From the NCBI RefSeq assembly GCF_001898575.1, contig NZ_MKUD01000022.1:1-64000 (forward strand): 64,000 bases of DNA. Direction: 5' to 3'. The stretch comes from Spirosoma sp. 48-14 (GTDB lineage Bacteria; Bacteroidota; Bacteroidia; Cytophagales; Spirosomataceae). Both the position numbers and the translations under genes were made by a program. The notes below the pieces were generated by a model that saw nothing but the letters and a program-made list of their open reading frames with translations, was not told the origin of the DNA and made no database searches. This document shows, piece after piece, positions 59,756 through 64,000 of the stretch (position 1 is its first letter; every line of letters begins with the position of its first letter).

Positions 59756-62455
59756 ATGGGTAGAAAGCCTACTTCCCCGCAATCTGGCCGACAATTGCCA
59801 CCCCGCTGGGCTGACAGACTCCTGGAATGGTTTGTTGCTCCCCATTTACTGGATTATGTGCAGGGCGACTTATACGAAACCTTTCATAAGCAGGTAATTG
59901 AGATAGGACCTGCCCGTGCCCGACGTGCGTACATCTGGGCTGTTCTTCATTGTTTGACGCCCTTCTTTGCCAAACGACAAAAAGCTGAGCCCTCCAGAAT
60001 CATTGATTACAAGTACCCTAAACCTTTGCTTTCGAATATGCTTTCAAACTATCTGACCATCGCTTTCCGTAATCTGTGGCGGCACAAAGCGTTTACCGCT
60101 ATCAATATTGTCGGCTTAGCTGTAGGACTGGCAACCTGCCTGCTGATTGTGCTGTTCGTGCTGCATGAATTAAGCTATGACCGCTACCATGCCCATGCCG
60201 ATCGATTGTATCGTGTGACCTTACATGGCCGAGTGGATGCAAAGGATATTAACCTGGCCTATGCGTGTGGGCCAACCGGACAGACTCTCCTGCAAGAATG
60301 CCCTGGGGTAGAGGCTGTTACTCGTTTGCGTCGGGAGGGGGCATTCCTGGTAAAACAAGGTGAGAATATCGTTAAAGAGGAAAATGTGTCTTTTGTCGAC
60401 TCGAATTTCTTCTCAATGTTCAACTTCCACATGCTGAAAGGCAGCCAGACAAAAGTGCTCACTGAACCCAATACACTAGTCCTTACGAAAACGATTGCTC
60501 ATAAATATTTTGGTCAGGCCGACCCTATCGGGAAGACGTTGTCAATGGGGAAGTTAGGCCTTTTTCGGATAACGGGTGTATGTGAAGATGTGCCGTCAAA
60601 CACGCATTTCCACTGCGATATGTTTGGCTCATTACTGTCCGTCAAAACAGGCAATAAATGGCTGGCTAGTGGTGCCTACACCTATATACGGCTTCGGGAA
60701 GGGTATTCTATCCAGCAGGTGGAAGGCATAAGTCGGGGGTTTGTCAGCAAATACATGGCCTCAGAAATAAAGGAATTCTTTGGTATGACACTGTCTGAGT
60801 TCCTGCAAAAAGGGAATGGCTTTGGCTTTGTTTTTCAGCCTATTAAATCCATTCATTTACGTTCTAATTTAGATGATGAGTTAGAGCCTAATAGCGATAT
60901 CAAATACGTCTATATTTTTTCAGTGATCGCGCTGTTCATTCTTTTATTGGCCTGTATCAACTTCATGAATCTATCCACCGTCGGGTCGGCAGGGCGTTCT
61001 AAAGAAGTGGGTATCCGTAAAGTATTGGGTTCCGTTCGTAAGCAATTGGTTAGTCAGTTTCTAACTGAATCGGTTTTACTCACCTTTCTGGCCCTGGGGT
61101 TGGCACTAGGACTCGTTTTGTTCCTATTGCCAGGTTTCAATGCACTAGCCGGAAAACAGTTTACGCTCAGTGCCATTTTGAATGGAAAGATGCTCGTTGG
61201 GGTAGTCGTAGCTTGTCTGGTGATTGGCCTATTGGCTGGTAGCTATCCGGCCTTTGTACTCTCGTCGTTCAAACCCATTATGGTGCTTAACGGCAGAATG
61301 CAGGTTAATTTACGGAGTGGTTGGCTTCGTAATGCCTTGGTGACGGTTCAGTTTGTTGTCTCGATAGGAATGATGATTGCTACCATTGTCGCTAACCAGC
61401 AACTGCGGTTTATGCAGAACAAGAAGGTTGGCTTCGATAAAGAACAAGTGCTGGTCCTGCACGATACTCATGTACTTGGGCCAAAACTAAATGCATTTAG
61501 GGATGAGCTGGCTAAATTGTCATCGGTAATCCAGGTGTCGAAGGCTGGGTTTCTACCTGCCGGATCATCGAGCCAAAGTGTAGATGGCATTCAGATTCAG
61601 GATGGAGTACGAAGCGGAATTTATCGTACAAAAAGCTATTACGTTGATGATGATTACCTGTCTACGTTAGGTATTCGTTTGGCGCAGGGGCGTAACTTTT
61701 CGAAAGCCTATCCATCCGATAAATCTGCCGTTCTGCTGAATGAGGCTGCCGTCCGGGAATATGGATTTAAAAATTCGCCCATTGGCAAACAGCTTTCGAC
61801 AGTGGGCGATGGTACCGAAGGAAGTAAACAGACATATACCGTTATTGGTGTGGTAAAAGACTTTCATTTCGAATCCATGCACCAGCGCATTGCTCCATTA
61901 CTGTTGTTCTACGGTGGCGACAATGGACAGTTGGCCTTGCGTATCCGGACGGATGATATACCTAGTTTGCTATCGACTATCGAGCAACGATGGAAGGCAG
62001 AAACTGACAATCCGTTTGCCTATTCCTTTCTGAACGAACGATTCAACACCATGTATCAGTCTGATCAACGGATTGGGCAGCTCGTCAGTATTTTCGCTGG
62101 GTTGGCAGTAGTGATTGCTTGCCTGGGGCTGTTCGGTCTGGCGGCTTTTACAACCCATCAGCGCACCAAGGAGATTGGTGTCAGAAAAGTACTGGGAGCC
62201 TCAGCGGCCAGCATTATCACGCTGTTGTTGACCAATTATCTGAAGCTAATTTTTATCGCTCTGCTGATTGCGTCGCCAATTGCTGGCTACATCATGAGCC
62301 AGTGGCTACGGGACTTTGCCTATAAAATTGAGGTAGAATGGTGGTTCTTTGCACTGGCAGGTGGACTGGCTGTAGCCGTCGCTGTGCTGACAGTCAGTTA
62401 TCAGGCCATTAAAGCGGCTCTTATGAATCCCGTCAAAAGCTTACGAACCCAATAG
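59756..62455 (+). CDS. MacB-type ABC transporter permease with N-terminal prefix domain
   Basis: ATG 59756 (GRKPTSPQSGRQLPPRW) gives 899 residues; an in-frame 59696 start would overlap the PadR gene. The first 80 residues (WADRLLEWFVAPHLLDYVQGDLYETFHKQV) match the permease prefix domain found on such proteins. Two MacB_PCD/FtsX halves follow, each with a periplasmic part: NYLTIAFRNLWRHKAFTAINIVGLAVGLATCLLI and LRNALVTVQFVVSIGMMIATIVA, and the FtsX signatures RSKEVGIRKVLGSVRKQL and RTKEIGVRKVLGASAASI. No ATPase gene is adjacent, so the ATP-binding partner must be elsewhere. Confidence 0.92.
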   Translation: MGRKPTSPQSGRQLPPRWADRLLEWFVAPHLLDYVQGDLYETFHKQVIEIGPARARRAYIWAVLHCLTPFFAKRQKAEPSRIIDYKYPKPLLSNMLSNYLTIAFRNLWRHKAFTAINIVGLAVGLATCLLIVLFVLHELSYDRYHAHADRLYRVTLHGRVDAKDINLAYACGPTGQTLLQECPGVEAVTRLRREGAFLVKQGENIVKEENVSFVDSNFFSMFNFHMLKGSQTKVLTEPNTLVLTKTIAHKYFGQADPIGKTLSMGKLGLFRITGVCEDVPSNTHFHCDMFGSLLSVKTGNKWLASGAYTYIRLREGYSIQQVEGISRGFVSKYMASEIKEFFGMTLSEFLQKGNGFGFVFQPIKSIHLRSNLDDELEPNSDIKYVYIFSVIALFILLLACINFMNLSTVGSAGRSKEVGIRKVLGSVRKQLVSQFLTESVLLTFLALGLALGLVLFLLPGFNALAGKQFTLSAILNGKMLVGVVVACLVIGLLAGSYPAFVLSSFKPIMVLNGRMQVNLRSGWLRNALVTVQFVVSIGMMIATIVANQQLRFMQNKKVGFDKEQVLVLHDTHVLGPKLNAFRDELAKLSSVIQVSKAGFLPAGSSSQSVDGIQIQDGVRSGIYRTKSYYVDDDYLSTLGIRLAQGRNFSKAYPSDKSAVLLNEAAVREYGFKNSPIGKQLSTVGDGTEGSKQTYTVIGVVKDFHFESMHQRIAPLLLFYGGDNGQLALRIRTDDIPSLLSTIEQRWKAETDNPFAYSFLNERFNTMYQSDQRIGQLVSIFAGLAVVIACLGLFGLAAFTTHQRTKEIGVRKVLGASAASIITLLLTNYLKLIFIALLIASPIAGYIMSQWLRDFAYKIEVEWWFFALAGGLAVAVAVLTVSYQAIKAALMNPVKSLRTQ

Positions 62456-62734
62456 ATTTACAAAGGGGCGAGCTAAAAAAGATCAACTATATGATCAGCT
62501 AGCAGTGAATGGCGCACGGTGGTTTACCAAAGGTAATCTGTTTTGCATTCGGCTAAAGGTTCATCTTGCTTAAATTAAATGGAGTGCTCAGAAGTCTATA
62601 CGCAGAGTAGTAGTCACGTATTTACCGAATAGTAAATTTTAGGTTAATTAAAGCATTCATCTATAGGGGATTGGTAGGTATAGTTCGGAATGATTTTTGC
62701 TATATTTACCAAGTATTTCCGTATCCATTTTACT

Positions 62735-63748
62735 ATGAAAGTTTCTACTCTCGTTTTAGCCCTGATTACTTCTGGCCTTATGGCAGAGCTGCACGCCCAG
62801 AGTCAGGTAGTTACGCCTGATAATCAGGCCGTCAGTTTTCAATCGCCAAACGGCACCTATAACCTGATCATCGGCCAAAGTACAAGTGCGGTTGTCGGTG
62901 GATCGGGCACTTACAATACCTTTATGGGTAGTCAGGCGGGGCAGGGTAACACAACTGGCTCGTACAACACGTATTTCGGCTATAAAGCAGGCTTCCCCAA
63001 TACAGTTGGTAGCCACAATACCTTTGTCGGATACGAAGCGGGTAAACTCAATACTGACGGTAGTGATAACGTGTTTATTGGTTTCAATGCCGGTCAGGGA
63101 AACCAACGTGGTAACCGGAACCTGTTTATAGGGCCAAATTCGGGCGTTGATGCGATAAACGGACAGGATAATACGCTGATCGGGTCTAATGCCATCGGGG
63201 TAGGAGTTGGCTTATCGAATGCAACAGCCATTGGCGCCAATGCTCGGGTGTTAACCAGTAACGCTATGGTTCTGGGTAATAACGTTAATGTGGGTATTGG
63301 TACTTCAACTCCCCAAAATCGGCTCGAATTAACTGCGGGTACGGATGGGCGTAGTGGCCTTCGGCTAACGAATATGACGGCAAACTCGCCAGTCAATAAC
63401 GCAACGGCTGCTAAGTTCCTCACAGTTGATGAAAAAGGTGATGTGACGTTAGGAGCGCATTTATCGGCTACAGCCATGCGTGTGCAACCATCGTCGGAAA
63501 ATCAATGGGCCGACTATGTTTTTGCTCCATCGTACAAACTCCCGTCGTTGACCGAAGTCGAAAAATACGTTCAGCAGAACAAACACCTGCCCGGCATACC
63601 CAGTGCTACCGAAATGGTCAAACAGGGCGTTGATTTGACGGCTCTACTCGCCACGCTCGTAAAGCAGAATGAAGAAATGACTCTTCGGCTAATTGAACAG
63701 CAAAAGCGAATCGAACAGCTTGAACGAGAGGTGAATAAGAAGAAATAA
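62735..63748 (+). CDS. Secreted protein with YadA-head-like repeats and a C-terminal chaperone-like domain
   Basis: ATG 62735 (KVSTLVLALITSGLMAELHA) begins the signal peptide; 62690 is another in-frame start. The product of 337 residues has about five repeats of some 22 residues (SYNTYFGYKAGFPNTVGSHN, TFVGYEAGKLNTDGSDN, VFIGFNAGQGN), like YadA/Hia head repeats. A middle section of NVGIGTSTPQNRLEL, common in phage-tail-like proteins, is followed by the WADYVF.PSYKLPSLTEVEKYVQQNKHLPGIPSA end seen in S74-type intramolecular chaperones, and a coiled coil. It may form a trimeric surface fibre (inference). Confidence 0.82.
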   Translation: MKVSTLVLALITSGLMAELHAQSQVVTPDNQAVSFQSPNGTYNLIIGQSTSAVVGGSGTYNTFMGSQAGQGNTTGSYNTYFGYKAGFPNTVGSHNTFVGYEAGKLNTDGSDNVFIGFNAGQGNQRGNRNLFIGPNSGVDAINGQDNTLIGSNAIGVGVGLSNATAIGANARVLTSNAMVLGNNVNVGIGTSTPQNRLELTAGTDGRSGLRLTNMTANSPVNNATAAKFLTVDEKGDVTLGAHLSATAMRVQPSSENQWADYVFAPSYKLPSLTEVEKYVQQNKHLPGIPSATEMVKQGVDLTALLATLVKQNEEMTLRLIEQQKRIEQLEREVNKKK

Positions 63749-63751
63749 GAT

Positions 63752-63786
63752 AAAAAAAGGAGGCCATAAATCAGCCTCCTTTTTTT
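63752..63786. terminator. Bidirectional terminator
   Basis: AAAAAAAGGAGGC (63752-63764) and GCCTCCTTTTTTT (63774-63786), a 13-bp perfect stem with A- and T-runs, between converging genes. Confidence 0.88.
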
Positions 63787-63791
63787 ATGGG

Positions 63792-64000
63792 TTATGCCTT
63801 GAAAGCCAACCAGACGTTCCATAATCCTAAAATAGCCGTAACAAGCACCACAAGGCCCATTGCTATGTTTTGGGCCAGCGAATTGCAATATGTATTGCCT
63901 AATAAAGCTCGGTTGTTGACGGCTGCAAACAGGAAGATCGTTACAAAAGGAAGTAGAATACCATTGATCGCCTGAACGGCTACAATCACATCAATGGTGT
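63792..64000 (-). CDS. C-terminal part of a Nramp-family metal transporter
   Basis: Only the last 69 residues are in the window; the frame is open to base 64000. The sequence VIVAVQAINGILLPFVTIFLFAAVNNRALLG is the conserved end of Nramp/MntH proteins (helix 10-11 region with QxxNGxLLPxV and NN at the loop), followed by one more helix (IAMGLVVLVTAILGLWNVW). Such proteins import Mn2+ or Fe2+ with protons. The rest of the gene lies beyond the window. Confidence 0.8.
   Translation of the reverse strand, partial: TIDVIVAVQAINGILLPFVTIFLFAAVNNRALLGNTYCNSLAQNIAMGLVVLVTAILGLWNVWLAFKA

Overview
The window looks like a chromosomal segment of a Bacteroidota bacterium, most likely a Cytophagales member close to Spirosoma (inference). 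The support is: two TonB-dependent receptors with carboxypeptidase-regulatory N-termini, a two-component sensor with a Reg_prop propeller and Y_Y_Y domain paired in type with LytTR regulation, abundant SnoaL/DUF4440-like lipoproteins, an ECF sigma module, a Nramp transporter, and several candidate promoters carrying the Bacteroidota -7 box TAnnTTTG. No rRNA, tRNA or CRISPR array was recognised.

Region 1-4.2 kb is accessory DNA. It holds the tail of an unknown protein, a secreted tandem bulb-lectin, and a nested insertion: an apparently intact IS110-family element (1654-2917) sits inside a decayed IS630-family element (1439-3900). The broken IS630 gene fixes the IS110 ends almost to the base and leaves a 239-base 5' leader that should encode its bridge RNA.

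Region 4.2-20 kb holds a hybrid-type periplasmic sensor kinase, an AraC regulator divergent from two tandem aldo/keto reductases, and a roughly 7-kb minus-strand gene cluster (18314 to 11217). That cluster encodes four SnoaL/NTF2-like lipoproteins, a lipid-anchored Rid-family protein, another small exported protein, a membrane acyltransferase-like protein, an alpha/beta hydrolase with a one-base frameshift, a GNAT enzyme and an extended SDR reductase. A LytTR response regulator lies just upstream. This cluster is the best candidate for an undescribed envelope-associated pathway.

Region 20-36 kb is mostly housekeeping and envelope genes: Uma2 nuclease-like protein, ABC exporter, an exported Gfo/Idh/MocA enzyme with a DUF2264 partner, methionyl-tRNA synthetase (metG), an SDR, a TPR protein, a redoxin that lost its cysteines, a BamA-type barrel, an MscS channel, and a cysteine desulfurase.

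Region 36-48 kb has a RES/Xre toxin-antitoxin pair, an ECF sigma factor with a probable anti-sigma partner and divergent membrane genes sharing matched promoter boxes on both strands, a PNPOx-like flavoprotein, an SRAP protein, a TonB receptor, a truncated ParE with its antitoxin, a ROK kinase, a methyltransferase, and a TetR regulator upstream of an NmrA-type reductase.

Region 48-64 kb has a second TonB receptor, a YitT protein, cysE-cysK for cysteine synthesis, a PQQ-type sugar dehydrogenase, a bifunctional nuclease, etfB-etfA, a lipoprotein, a PadR regulator with a MacB-type permease, a secreted YadA-head-like repeat protein, and the C-terminus of a Nramp metal transporter.

Intergenic spaces are rich in long hairpins. 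Some are perfect and separate convergent genes; others are imperfect and built on a 7-base period, a recurrent feature here that the genes do not explain.
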